Assembly (NCBI GenBank): GCA_964356335.1
Contig: CAYHHI010000014.1
Coordinates: 1-64,000, forward strand
Direction of reading: 5' to 3'
DNA: 64,000 nucleotides
Source of the DNA: CAYHHI01 sp964356335
GTDB taxonomy: Bacteria > Arandabacterota > Arandabacteria > Arandabacterales > Arandabacteraceae
Shown here: positions 26,872-35,800 of the stretch, piece by piece
How positions within the stretch are numbered: the stretch's first letter is position 1
How the letters are laid out: the number at the start of each line of letters is the position of its first letter
Notes under the pieces: model-generated
Told to the model about the DNA's origin: nothing
Databases searched by the model: none
Seen by the model: the letters and a program-made list of their open reading frames with translations, nothing else
Translations under genes and position numbers: made by a program

Positions 26872-27090
26872 GCTAAAAATGCAGCCTACCAACTCAATTA
26901 GGGGAGGCCCCGATAGCGCAACCGTAAGTGCGCAGAATTGAATTTGGCTGATATGGCATGGGGCGGTGACGTCTCCTTTCTGAGTTGATCCTTCAACCTT
27001 TGACAGGAGTGACCTCTCAGGTTAGACTAAGAAGGTTAATGATCCAGGGCTTCTCGCTGGAGAGCCTTGGGCTTCCGAAAAGGAGAGTAT

Positions 27091-28287
27091 ATGGCTATTG
27101 CTCGCATTTCCAAGCGCGCAGGGCAGATGCCGGCTTCACCTATAAGGAAACTGGTCCCTCTCTCGGATCAAGCCAAAGCCAGAGGCATCAAGGTATATCA
27201 CCTCAATATCGGCCAACCCGACATTCCCACTCCTCCTGAGTTCATGGATGCGGTGCGAAACTATAACAAGGTGGTGCTGGCATACGGGAATTCCAAGGGC
27301 GACGGCGACTACATCAAGGGCTTGGTCGAGTACTACAGGCGCCGAGGGATTGAGGTCGAGGCCAAGGACATCCAAGTCACCACCGGGGGCAGCGAGGCCA
27401 TTATCTTCGCCATGATCTCCGTTGCCGACGTGGGCGAAGAGGTCATCGTCTTCGAACCCTTCTATACGAATTACAACGGCTTCGCGATGATGGCGGATGT
27501 GAAGCTCGTGCCCATAACTCTCAAGGCAGAGAATGGATTTCATCTCCCGCCCCGCGGGAAGATAGAGGCGAGGATCACTCCCAAGACGCGTGCCATCCTC
27601 ATCTGTAGTCCCAACAATCCCACGGGCACGGTCTATACACGTGAAGAGATGGAGATGATTGCAGGCATATGTCGGGAGAAGGACCTTTTTGTGATGTCGG
27701 ATGAGGTCTATCGCGAGTTCGTCTATGAGGGCGAACATACGAGCATCATGAATATCGGAGTCATCTCTGAGCGGGCAATCCTCCTGGACTCAATCTCAAA
27801 GAGATATAGCGCCTGTGGAGCTCGCATCGGCTGCCTTGTCTCTAAGAACGAACGGGTGATGGATTCCGTGCTGAAGATGGGGCAAGCGAGGCTATGCTCT
27901 CCATCGATCGAGCAATTCGCAGCGGCCCAGGCCTTGAAGATCAAGGACGCTTACTTCGAGGGCGTGGCCGAGGAGTACCGGCGAAGGCGCGATACCGTAT
28001 ATGATGAACTGATGAAAATCCCCGGGGTGGTGTGTCTCAAGCCTCACGGCGCCTTCTACATCATGGCGAAGCTGCCGATAGAAGACATTGAGGATTTCGC
28101 CCGATGGATGCTCACCGATTTCAGCCTGGATGGCGAGACCACCATGATCGCGCCCGGTCCCGGCTTCTATGCCACCCCCAACCAGGGACGCGATGAGGCT
28201 CGAATTGCCTACGTTCTGAACGTAGATGACCTCAAGAGGGCGATGCAGATTTTGGCCAAGGGCATCGAGACCTATAATAATAAGTGA
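27091..28287 (+). CDS. Class I/II PLP aminotransferase, aspartate aminotransferase-like
   Basis: A 398-residue enzyme. NIGQPDIPTPPEF, SPNNPTGTVYT, and the PLP-binding Lys in DSISKRYSACGARIG are the signatures of fold-type I aminotransferases close to aspartate aminotransferase. A C-terminal Arg for the substrate carboxylate is likely in DEARIAYVLN. The ATG at 27091 is preferred because AAAGGAG lies a few bases before it; a longer reading from 27067 lacks such a site. It converges on the TrpB2 gene with 25 bases between. The exact amino donor and acceptor cannot be told. Confidence 0.9.
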   Translation: MAIARISKRAGQMPASPIRKLVPLSDQAKARGIKVYHLNIGQPDIPTPPEFMDAVRNYNKVVLAYGNSKGDGDYIKGLVEYYRRRGIEVEAKDIQVTTGGSEAIIFAMISVADVGEEVIVFEPFYTNYNGFAMMADVKLVPITLKAENGFHLPPRGKIEARITPKTRAILICSPNNPTGTVYTREEMEMIAGICREKDLFVMSDEVYREFVYEGEHTSIMNIGVISERAILLDSISKRYSACGARIGCLVSKNERVMDSVLKMGQARLCSPSIEQFAAAQALKIKDAYFEGVAEEYRRRRDTVYDELMKIPGVVCLKPHGAFYIMAKLPIEDIEDFARWMLTDFSLDGETTMIAPGPGFYATPNQGRDEARIAYVLNVDDLKRAMQILAKGIETYNNK

Positions 28288-28312
28288 ACGGCGAAGTGGC
28301 CGCGGGGCCAAC

Positions 28313-29677
28313 TCAATCAACCTTCGGGAGCGCCTTTAGATCCGCCATCGCCTTCTTTATCTCCCTCTCAGGCAATTCGTAGTCACCGAGATCTCCCCTG
28401 AGAAAGGCTTCATAGGCCGTGAGATCAAAGTGTCCGTGGCCGCTCAGATTAAAGAGTATTACCTTCTGCTCCCCCGTTTGCTTGGCTTCGAGCGCCTCAT
28501 CAATGACAGCTTTGATCGCATGAGCCGTCTCAGGTGCCGGAATGATGCCCTCGGTTCTTGCAAACGTGATGGCGGCCTTGAAGACCTCGACCTGCCCGTA
28601 TGCTCTGGCTTCCACCAACTTCCTCCTCACGAGCTCGGAAAGCAGAGGACTGTCCCCGTGGTACCTGAGTCCACCCGCGTGTATCCGTGCCGGCACAAAC
28701 TTGTGCCCCAGGGTGAACATCGGGAGCAAAGGCGTGAGTTCGGCAGTGTCCCCAAAGTCATAGGCAAAGATTCCCCTCGTGAGTGTCGGGCAGGCAATCG
28801 GCTCAACGGCCATTGCCCGCAGGCTTCTGCCTTCCAGCTTGTCCTTCAGGAAAGGATTCGCCAGGCCCGAGAAGTTCGAGCCGCCCCCCACGCAACCTAT
28901 GACAACGTCAGGATAGTCTCCTGTCATCGCCATCTGCTTCTTGGCTTCGAGTCCTATTATGGTCTGATGAAGCAGCACGTGATTGAGCACGCTGCCCAGC
29001 GAATACTTCGTTGTCTCATGCGAGGCCGCATCCTCTACGGCCTCGCTGATCGCGATACCGAGGCTGCCGGGCGTGTCCGGATCCTCGGCGAGCACCTTTC
29101 TCCCTGCAATTGTATCCTGAGTGGGGCTGGGAACAACCTTAGCTCCCCAGGTCTCCATCATTATTCTTCTATAGGGCTTCTGCTCATAACTCACCTTGAC
29201 CATGTAAACCTTGCACTCAAGGCCGAAGAGATTGCAGGCGAAGCTGAGGGCGCTCCCCCACTGACCCGCGCCGGTCTCGGTGGTGAGCCGCTCCACACCT
29301 GCCCGTTTGTTGTAGTAAGCCTGAGCGACAGCCGTGTTGGGCTTGTGGCTACCTGCCGGGCTCACCCCTTCATGCTTGTAATAGATCCTGGCCGGCGTAC
29401 CCAGTACCTTCTCCAGCCGTCGTGCTCTGCAAAGAGGTGTAGGCCGCCAGAGAAGATAGGCCTCGAGCACTTCTTCGGGTATTTCTATGTACCTTTCACG
29501 CGAGACCTCCTGCTCGATCAGCGCCATCGGGAATATTGGCGAAAGGTCATCTGGACCTACGGGCTTTCCCGTTCCCGGATGAAGAATGGGAAGCAGGGGC
29601 CCGCCCATGTCGGCAACGATGTTGTACCACTTCCTCGGAATGTCTTTCTCCTCCAGCAGGAATTTGGTCGTTTCCAT
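28313..29677 (-). CDS. trpB: Tryptophan synthase beta chain, type 2 (TrpB2)
   Basis: A 454-residue PLP enzyme. It has the TrpB2 features of a long N-terminus (KWYNIVADMGGPLLPILHPG), the PLP Lys in SPAGSHKPNTA, TTETGAGQWGSAL, and the phosphate-binding GCVGGGSNFSG. The length exceeds that of TrpB1 (about 400). TrpB2 enzymes can work without TrpA; some archaeal members use O-phospho-L-serine rather than serine. No trpA or other trp gene is near. Directly upstream on the same strand, 51 bases away, is a gene of the free-serine-kinase family, which could supply that substrate. The ATG at 29677 follows GGGGGAG. Confidence 0.93.
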   Translation of the reverse strand: METTKFLLEEKDIPRKWYNIVADMGGPLLPILHPGTGKPVGPDDLSPIFPMALIEQEVSRERYIEIPEEVLEAYLLWRPTPLCRARRLEKVLGTPARIYYKHEGVSPAGSHKPNTAVAQAYYNKRAGVERLTTETGAGQWGSALSFACNLFGLECKVYMVKVSYEQKPYRRIMMETWGAKVVPSPTQDTIAGRKVLAEDPDTPGSLGIAISEAVEDAASHETTKYSLGSVLNHVLLHQTIIGLEAKKQMAMTGDYPDVVIGCVGGGSNFSGLANPFLKDKLEGRSLRAMAVEPIACPTLTRGIFAYDFGDTAELTPLLPMFTLGHKFVPARIHAGGLRYHGDSPLLSELVRRKLVEARAYGQVEVFKAAITFARTEGIIPAPETAHAIKAVIDEALEAKQTGEQKVILFNLSGHGHFDLTAYEAFLRGDLGDYELPEREIKKAMADLKALPKVD

Positions 29678-29728
29678 GTCATCTCCCCCTCTCTCGTCCA
29701 GGTTTCGAACCACCATCTCTCGTCATCC

Positions 29729-30646
29729 CTAGTCATCGAAGTAAAACGTTGGTTCCTCGTAGAACCTAATCCGCTTGGCCTCGATTGCGCTTCTTATCAT
29801 TTCCTGCAATTCAGTCTGTTTCTGTTCCAGGGAATTCCGTCGCTTCAAGAAGCGAAGTGGCACACGCAACGACAGGGCTCGCTTGGGAACACTGAATCTC
29901 GTGACACCACTCGGAAACCTTGTGCCGGCGAGGGCAAGCCTCAGCACTTCCTGCTTGGAGAATCCCTTGTAGCAGATCAGGGCGGAGAAGTGCGGGTAGT
30001 TGCCTGCGAGATCGCGCATGTTGGTGTAGCTCACCCTGTCTCTGTTTGAGGCAGCTCGGGTGATGGCAACTACTCGCTGCGCCACCTCGACTTGCCGTCC
30101 CGCCGGACTCGCACCCAGGACGGCACGGGTGCGCCTGTCGGGAAGTACGATGCAACAAGCCACATCATCGGCAAACTCCGGAACAAAATCACCATCAGGT
30201 GTGAACCGGCCCTTGAAAGTCTTGACCTTTGTGAATGATGCCAGCTTCTTCACGATTTCTTCGCCCGGGAGTCCCTCAACCGCGTGGTGCCATGTGGAGA
30301 GCACGAGATGCTCATCCGAGAGATCCACTTCCTGGATGAGGACAAATCTGGCCCCGAGGTGCCTCAGGGCCTCAACTCTGTTGGCGCCATCGAGGAGGAT
30401 GTGAGAAGCGGACCCATGGTCCCTGGCTGCAATAGGTGGATTCCGAAGACAATCATCAGATGCCATCCTCCTGGTCAAGGATTTCTGTCTCTGTGGGTCG
30501 GGGTCCTCGTGAAGCAGAAGGGAATCCATCTCGATTACCCGCATTGTCGGAAGCTTCCCGATCTCAAGGCTAAGGTGATCTGAAGATGCTGCGAGACCGG
30601 GTTTCCTGAGTGCAGGTTTCATCTTACTTCCTTGCTTCATACTTCC
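29729..30646 (-). CDS. SbnI/SerK-type ParB-fold protein, probable free L-serine kinase
   Basis: About 305 residues. The N-terminal half is a ParB/Srx-like fold (MDSLLLHEDPDPQR with the Glu used for catalysis in SbnI; LLDGANRVEALRHLGARFV in place of the DGxHR loop). STWHHAVEG and FPSGVTRFSV are further marks of the SbnI/SerK family, known to phosphorylate free L-serine to O-phosphoserine. The His of DGxHR is Asn here, so activity must be proved. The start at 30646 (or 30628) follows AAAGGAAG; the open frame continues upstream only through terminator hairpins. It is the gene just before trpB2. Confidence 0.8.
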   Translation of the reverse strand, partial: GSMKQGSKMKPALRKPGLAASSDHLSLEIGKLPTMRVIEMDSLLLHEDPDPQRQKSLTRRMASDDCLRNPPIAARDHGSASHILLDGANRVEALRHLGARFVLIQEVDLSDEHLVLSTWHHAVEGLPGEEIVKKLASFTKVKTFKGRFTPDGDFVPEFADDVACCIVLPDRRTRAVLGASPAGRQVEVAQRVVAITRAASNRDRVSYTNMRDLAGNYPHFSALICYKGFSKQEVLRLALAGTRFPSGVTRFSVPKRALSLRVPLRFLKRRNSLEQKQTELQEMIRSAIEAKRIRFYEEPTFYFDD

Positions 30647-30704
30647 TTTCTTCGACACCTTAGCGTTCAAGCTGAAGTTACCTCTTTGGCCCGATTTACA
30701 TAGC

Positions 30705-30734
30705 AAGAAGGGGTCGCTGCGTTTCCGCGACCCC
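30705..30734 (-). terminator. Second, weaker hairpin of a tandem terminator
   Basis: GGGGTCGC (30710-30717) pairs perfectly with GCGACCCC (30727-30734) around a 9-base loop; on the reverse strand TTCTT follows. It lies between the glycosyltransferase gene and the SerK-like gene and backs up the stronger hairpin just before it. Confidence 0.5.
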
Positions 30735-30780
30735 AAATAAAATGAAGAAGCGGGAAACGCCTCGGCGTCCCCGCCTCTTC
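30735..30780 (-). terminator. Rho-independent terminator of the glycosyltransferase gene
   Basis: On the reverse strand GAAGAGGCGGG pairs with CCCGCTTCTTC, with an inner stem ACGC/GCGT and tetraloop CGAG, followed by ATTTTATTT. It ends about 160 bases after the glycosyltransferase stop and separates that gene from the SerK-trpB2 unit. Confidence 0.75.
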
Positions 30781-30937
30781 GATATCTACCTTGTGGCGGG
30801 CACACCTACGAAGAGGTGCGCCACCAGTTGCCTATGCTCGGTAATCTTTTCATCGCGTCTAGCTTACCAGAGATGATCAGGACTTTCAAGCGAAAACTCA
30901 TCCTTCACAGGAATCTTCACACGACCATGCGGCAAGA

Positions 30938-31972
30938 TCAGGCCTTGAGCGAAATCTCTTGGACTGACATCCGGTAGGTCTTGAACCAGCGGTCTATTTC
31001 GGCGCCGGCGACCTTCCTGAGCTTCATCATCTTGCGGCGTTCGCGGCACACACGGGGCATGCCGGCGAAGGCAGACACGTAGGCTTTGAGAACAGCGGCT
31101 ACGAGCATTCCGGCTGGATACTGCTGAGTGAATTTCCCGGCGGCCCCCTTCTTTGAGAAGGCGCCGTATGCCTGGTAACAATACCTTAGGAAGCTGTAGA
31201 ACGGGGCTGTGATGAGATGCTTCATCGGAAAGTACTTCCATACTATCCAGATGCGGTTTCGCTCGACGAGGAAGACCTTGGCCGGCGAATATTCGCCGGT
31301 CGTCGCTGAATACCGGTGATATACGATCGCGCCGGGTACGAATAGGCACCCCCAGCCTGCGAGCCTTCCCCTCATCCCGATGTCGGTATCGTCGCCATAG
31401 GCAAAATGATGCTCGTCGAAGAGCCCGACCTCACCAAGCATCTTCCTCCGGTATAGGGCTGCGCAGCCGCTCGGGAAGAAGACATCGGTCTTGTCGTCGT
31501 ACTGGCCGCGATCAACTTCGAGCCTTCCCCTGCCGCGATTGAGGCCGTCGGGATACATAAGATGGCCGGCGGTGTCTATGACATCACGCTCGTCGAAGAA
31601 GAGGGTCTTCGTGGCAAACATACCGGCGCCGGGGTTTTCGTCCGCCACGCGCACGAGTTCGCTAAGCCAGGCAGGATGGGCTTCGGTGTCGTTGTTGAGA
31701 AGCACGATGTAATCTCCGCCCGAGGCTTCTATGCCTTGATTGCAGGCCTTCGGAAAGCCGAGATTGGACCGGTTCTCGATTATGCTGTCAACCCATGGGA
31801 ATTTCGCTTTGACATACGCGACCGAGCCGTCGCTACTTCCGTTATCAACAAGGATGACTTCGAAGTCTTTGAAGGTCTGGCGCTCAAGCGAGGACAGACA
31901 GGCTTCGAGGAGACTCATGCCATTCAGATTCGGGACTATGACAGAGACGCGGGGTTTTTTGTTGGACTCCAC
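30938..31972 (-). CDS. Family 2 glycosyltransferase, rhamnosyltransferase-like
   Basis: A 344-residue cytoplasmic GT-A enzyme. VSVIVPNLNG, ILVDNGSSDGS and NLGFPKACNQGI are the nucleotide-sugar part, LLNNDTE is the DxD-like site and FAYGDDTDIGMRG the acceptor-side acidic motif seen in WbbL-type rhamnosyltransferases. It should add a sugar to a lipid-linked cell-surface glycan. The GTG start is six bases behind GAGG. It stands alone between a promoter at 32011-32038 and the tandem terminator, so it is probably monocistronic. Confidence 0.88.
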   Translation of the reverse strand: MESNKKPRVSVIVPNLNGMSLLEACLSSLERQTFKDFEVILVDNGSSDGSVAYVKAKFPWVDSIIENRSNLGFPKACNQGIEASGGDYIVLLNNDTEAHPAWLSELVRVADENPGAGMFATKTLFFDERDVIDTAGHLMYPDGLNRGRGRLEVDRGQYDDKTDVFFPSGCAALYRRKMLGEVGLFDEHHFAYGDDTDIGMRGRLAGWGCLFVPGAIVYHRYSATTGEYSPAKVFLVERNRIWIVWKYFPMKHLITAPFYSFLRYCYQAYGAFSKKGAAGKFTQQYPAGMLVAAVLKAYVSAFAGMPRVCRERRKMMKLRKVAGAEIDRWFKTYRMSVQEISLKA

Positions 31973-32010
31973 AAGAGACCTCGTTTAGGCTCGTATGAGC
32001 ACAATGAGGT

Positions 32011-32038
32011 AGTATAAGGCTCAGCAAGCGATTGGCAA
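32011..32038 (-). promoter_or_regulatory. Promoter of the glycosyltransferase gene
   Basis: Reverse strand TTGCCA (32033-32038), 16 bases, TATACT (32011-32016). Transcription would begin about 30 bases before the GTG start of the glycosyltransferase gene. Confidence 0.55.
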
Positions 32039-32149
32039 GGCATAAAGCTGGTGACGCGCCGAAACGGACGTTCAGGAACCGGACGGGCCACAGAACGGGA
32101 TAGCCGGAACCCGACGGAACCCGGCGGAAGGAATCGAAACACAAGTGCT

Positions 32150-34255
32150 ATGAATCTCAGACTCAAAGTCAAAGACCTCGACTGCGCAGATTGTGCGAGG
32201 ACCCTCGAGCATGTCGCCAAGCGGATTGATGGCGTCGAAGATGCCAGGGTCAATGTGGCCCTCTCCGCGATAGAGATGAGTCTCAAGCCCGGCGTTGAAA
32301 GAAAGGCCATAGTGCGGGCGCTCAGAAGGAAAGGTTATGAGACCCTTCCCTTTGAGGCAGGGTCCGCGAAGATACCGTCGCTCAAAGGCGTTGTCTCAAC
32401 AAGACGGCTGGTTCTCACAACTGCCTGCGGCATCCTGGTTATCACGGCGCTGGTGGCGTGGCTTGCCGGCGCCCCATGGAGCATAACTCGCATCATTCTG
32501 ATTGCCGCCGCAGTGACAGGCCTACCCTTAAGCCTCCTTAAGGCAATCAATGCCATCCGCAGCCTCACGATCGACATGAACGTGCTCATGACTGTGGCAA
32601 TCGCAGCCGCTGCCGCAATCGGCGATTGGGAGGAGGCGGCAGTCATAGCATTTCTCTTCTCGATAGCCAACATCCTTGAGGCACTAGCCCTGGCAAGGAC
32701 CAGGAAGGCCATAGAATCGCTTGTCGATCTCTCGCCTGAGACAGCCATTCTGAAAAAGGATGGGGAGTATCTAACGATTGATGCGTCCGAGGTCATGCCG
32801 GGGCAGGTGATCATAGTGAAGCCGGGAGAGAGAATTCCTCTCGAGGGCAAGGTTGTCTCCGGAGCAACGTCGGTCGATGAGTCCCCTATCACAGGCGAAT
32901 CGGTGCCCGTCCCCAAGCAGGCAGGGTCAGAGGTTTTCGCAGGCACGCTCAACGAGGAGGGCCTGATTGAGATCGCCGTGACCAAACCCAGGGAAGAGAG
33001 CACGCTTGCCAGAATCATTCATCTGGTCGAACACATAGCCGAAACCAAGGCCCCCATCGAGCGCTTCGTGGATCGCTTCGCGTCAATCTATACGCCCGTC
33101 GTCGTAGGCGGAGCCGTCCTGCTTGCGGTTATCCCCTCCCTCATGGGTCTTAAAGATGGCTGGCTCTACAGATCAATCGTCCTTCTGATTATCGCATGTC
33201 CATGTGCCCTCGTGATAGCGACACCTGTAGCGATCGTATCGGGGCTCACCTGGGCCGCGAAGAAGGGCATCCTGATAAAGGGTGGAGTGCACCTCGAAGA
33301 AGCCGCGCGCATCCGAGCCATCGCACTTGACAAGACAGGTACCGTGACGCAGGGCAGGCCGACGGTATCAGCCATCAAGCCGATCGCGGGGCTCGCGGAA
33401 AATGATCTCCTGCGCATTGCGGCAGGCGTCGAATCGGGTTCGGCGCATCCGCTTGCAGGTGCGGTCTTGTCGGAAGCAAGGAGACGCGGACTCCACTGGG
33501 ACGATCCCCAGGACGTGACATCAATAACAGGCAGCGGCATCTCGGCGACTCTTGCAGGCACCAAGTACTATGCCGCCAAGCCCGAGTTCTTCATGGGGCG
33601 CTTCAAAACGGGAGCCGAAGTCCTCAAGGGCCTCAGCAATAGAACCAGCATAGCAGTTGGCACCGAGAGCGAGGTGCTCGGGGGAATCGAATTTGTTGAT
33701 GCGGTCAGGCAAGGCACGCGCGAAACGCTTTCCTTGCTTAAGCAACTGGGTATCAAGAAAACCATCATGGTGACGGGTGACAGGGAAGAGGTTGCGAAGG
33801 AGGTCGCAGGAACGATTGGGGTCGATGAGTATCATGCCAATCTCTTGCCCGAGGACAAGGTCGATCTTGTCCAGAACCTCAAGTCGAATTACGGGCGGGT
33901 CGCGATGGTCGGCGATGGCGTCAATGATGCTCCGGCCCTTGCTGCTTCCAACCTTGGGATCGCAATGGGGGCGGCAGGTTCAGACACGGCGATTGAGACA
34001 GCGGATGTCGCCCTGATGTCTGATGACATTAGGAATCTCTCGCCTCTGTTCGGGATCTCGAGAAAAGTGAAGCGCATCACGCAGGAGAACATCGCGTTCG
34101 CAATTGGCGTTAAGGCGGCCTTTCTCGCGCTTGCAGCGACTGGGCATGCCACCATGTGGATGGCGGTCTTCGCCGACATGGGTGCGTCACTGATTGTAAT
34201 AGCTAATGCTTTGAGACTTCTCTCCGACAAAGCGATGGGTCTCCGCGGAAACTGA
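32150..34255 (+). CDS. Heavy-metal P1B-type ATPase (Zn/Cd/Pb type likely)
   Basis: A 701-residue membrane pump. An N-terminal metal-binding domain has LDCADCARTLEHV; the membrane core has the IACPCALVIATP motif (CPC metal site); DKTGTVTQGRP is phosphorylated at its Asp; TGES and GDGVNDAPALA are the phosphatase and hinge motifs; AHPLAG contains the HP motif. About eight membrane helices are expected. The CPC motif fits both Cu and Zn/Cd/Pb pumps; the Asp-containing last helix (AVFADMGASLIVIANALRLL) favours the ZntA/CadA type. The ATG at 32150 is chosen by homology; no strong ribosome site is seen. Confidence 0.93.
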   Translation: MNLRLKVKDLDCADCARTLEHVAKRIDGVEDARVNVALSAIEMSLKPGVERKAIVRALRRKGYETLPFEAGSAKIPSLKGVVSTRRLVLTTACGILVITALVAWLAGAPWSITRIILIAAAVTGLPLSLLKAINAIRSLTIDMNVLMTVAIAAAAAIGDWEEAAVIAFLFSIANILEALALARTRKAIESLVDLSPETAILKKDGEYLTIDASEVMPGQVIIVKPGERIPLEGKVVSGATSVDESPITGESVPVPKQAGSEVFAGTLNEEGLIEIAVTKPREESTLARIIHLVEHIAETKAPIERFVDRFASIYTPVVVGGAVLLAVIPSLMGLKDGWLYRSIVLLIIACPCALVIATPVAIVSGLTWAAKKGILIKGGVHLEEAARIRAIALDKTGTVTQGRPTVSAIKPIAGLAENDLLRIAAGVESGSAHPLAGAVLSEARRRGLHWDDPQDVTSITGSGISATLAGTKYYAAKPEFFMGRFKTGAEVLKGLSNRTSIAVGTESEVLGGIEFVDAVRQGTRETLSLLKQLGIKKTIMVTGDREEVAKEVAGTIGVDEYHANLLPEDKVDLVQNLKSNYGRVAMVGDGVNDAPALAASNLGIAMGAAGSDTAIETADVALMSDDIRNLSPLFGISRKVKRITQENIAFAIGVKAAFLALAATGHATMWMAVFADMGASLIVIANALRLLSDKAMGLRGN

Positions 34256-34262
34256 GAGGCAA

Positions 34263-35735
34263 ATGCGCGCAACCATGAACCAGAAAGAAGCAAGACACCT
34301 GCTCGGCCAGATCTTTGCTTTGAGATTTCCGCGCTCCTGGGACCAGATCGACCTCAACCGTTTCCCCGTCGCGAATTACATCATCTTCAGGGACGCGTTC
34401 GAACCTTCCTTCGAGGCTTCGCGCAGACGAATTCACGAAGCCAGAGATCTTCTGAGAGGCCACGACATCGGAGCCCTCTTCATGATGGACGAGGAGGGTG
34501 GGAGAGTAACCCAGATATCCGAGTTTTTCCCGTCCGCACCGAGCCCAAGGGCAATCGCGAGATCTTTGACACCCATGGAGGCAGGCGCCTTCTACGCTCA
34601 ACTGGCAGCGTACCTTGCGTACCTCGGCATAAACATCAACCTCGCCCCTTGCCTCGATGTCAACACAGAAGTCTTGAATCCGGTGATCGGCACGCGATCC
34701 CTGGGTACCTACCCTGAGCAAGTAGCGGCTTTCGCGCATTTCATCATACCTGCCATGCAGAAGAGTGTCGCATGCGTGGCAAAACACTTCCCGGGGCACG
34801 GCATGACCAGGCTCGACTCTCATGTTGCGCTACCGACTGTCGACGAGCCACGCCAAACACTTGAAGCAGCACATGTGGCACCCTTCAGGGAAGCCATCAA
34901 GGCAAGAGTTGATGGAATCATGGTGAGTCATTGCGTTTATACCTGCCTTCAGACGGACAATCTCCCGGCTTCGCTTTCCAGGCAGGTCGTGATTGGCTAT
35001 CTGAGAGAGTCACTTGGGTTCCAGGGTGCCGTGTTCACGGATTCTCTAGATATGCGAGCCGTCACTGAGACCGTGCCTCCGGAAAAGGCCGCCAGGTTGG
35101 CATTCGAGGCTGGCTGTGACATCCTCCTTTACACGGAGTTCTCCGAACGGTTTGCCGCAGCCTTTGACGCATTGGTTGAAATGCTCGCCACGGGCCGGCT
35201 GAGCGAGCAGCTTGTGTGGCTGGCCGTAAACAGAAGATCGCGTATACCCATGCGGTTGGTGGCGGAGACCGCCGAGAACGCCTTGAGCCCGTCCGGCAAA
35301 CGGCACCAGGCATTCGACGAAGATATATATCGGGATCTTTTGGATAGAGCAAGAATCGGATCAGTAAGAATAGACAAGGGGCAGGATAAGATCCCGCTGT
35401 CATTCAAGGATGCCATTCTAGTGGCCACGCCCCCGGCGGTGACGGCAAGACTGAGAACCCATATTCCCAGCCTCAGAGAGATCTCAGAGGGAGAGAATCC
35501 TGCCGGCAAAACCCTCTTGCTATGGCTGATGGAGCCGCTGGTCCTCAGGCAATCCTTAGGAGACTTGCGGCAACTGATAAGCAGGGCCCAGACTTCTATC
35601 CTCGTCACAACATACGATGCCATAGCAGATGAGCTTCAAGATGCGGATGTCAGGATCATCTCAGACGATTCTGGTCCCTTCGCGGAAGATATATTAGTCA
35701 GGTTGGTTTTCAAGAGCGAATCCGGTCAAACGTAG
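34263..35735 (+). CDS. Family 3 glycoside hydrolase, beta-N-acetylhexosaminidase (NagZ-like)
   Basis: A 490-residue protein. FMMDEEGGRV, NPVIGTRSLG, KHFPGHGMTRLDSH (the Asp-His pair of NagZ-type enzymes) and the nucleophile Asp in FTDSLDM form the (beta/alpha)8 domain. NagZ removes N-acetylglucosamine from peptidoglycan fragments during recycling. The C-terminal 140 residues form a smaller second domain. No signal peptide is seen, so it acts in the cytoplasm. It starts 7 bases after the ATPase stop and so shares its transcript, though no functional link is evident. Confidence 0.88.
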   Translation: MRATMNQKEARHLLGQIFALRFPRSWDQIDLNRFPVANYIIFRDAFEPSFEASRRRIHEARDLLRGHDIGALFMMDEEGGRVTQISEFFPSAPSPRAIARSLTPMEAGAFYAQLAAYLAYLGININLAPCLDVNTEVLNPVIGTRSLGTYPEQVAAFAHFIIPAMQKSVACVAKHFPGHGMTRLDSHVALPTVDEPRQTLEAAHVAPFREAIKARVDGIMVSHCVYTCLQTDNLPASLSRQVVIGYLRESLGFQGAVFTDSLDMRAVTETVPPEKAARLAFEAGCDILLYTEFSERFAAAFDALVEMLATGRLSEQLVWLAVNRRSRIPMRLVAETAENALSPSGKRHQAFDEDIYRDLLDRARIGSVRIDKGQDKIPLSFKDAILVATPPAVTARLRTHIPSLREISEGENPAGKTLLLWLMEPLVLRQSLGDLRQLISRAQTSILVTTYDAIADELQDADVRIISDDSGPFAEDILVRLVFKSESGQT

Positions 35736-35800
35736 AGTCGGGCAAGGGCCGAGCCACGGCCACAACCAAATCGGGCCAGGGCACAACCTGCCGCTCTAAT

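Noticed and set aside
28430..30049. Open frame of 539 codons on the + strand
   Set aside because: Antisense to trpB2 and the SerK-like gene, both with clear motifs; no domain is recognisable in it.
29729..30805. Longer N-terminus of the SerK-like protein up to 30805
   Set aside because: The extra 53 codons run through two strong terminator hairpins and have no ribosome site.
30705..30830. Riboswitch or structured leader of the SerK-trpB2 unit
   Set aside because: The hairpins are simple and two end in T-rich stretches on the reverse strand, so a tandem terminator of the glycosyltransferase gene is the simpler reading; a third imperfect stem near 30792-30825 has no clear role.
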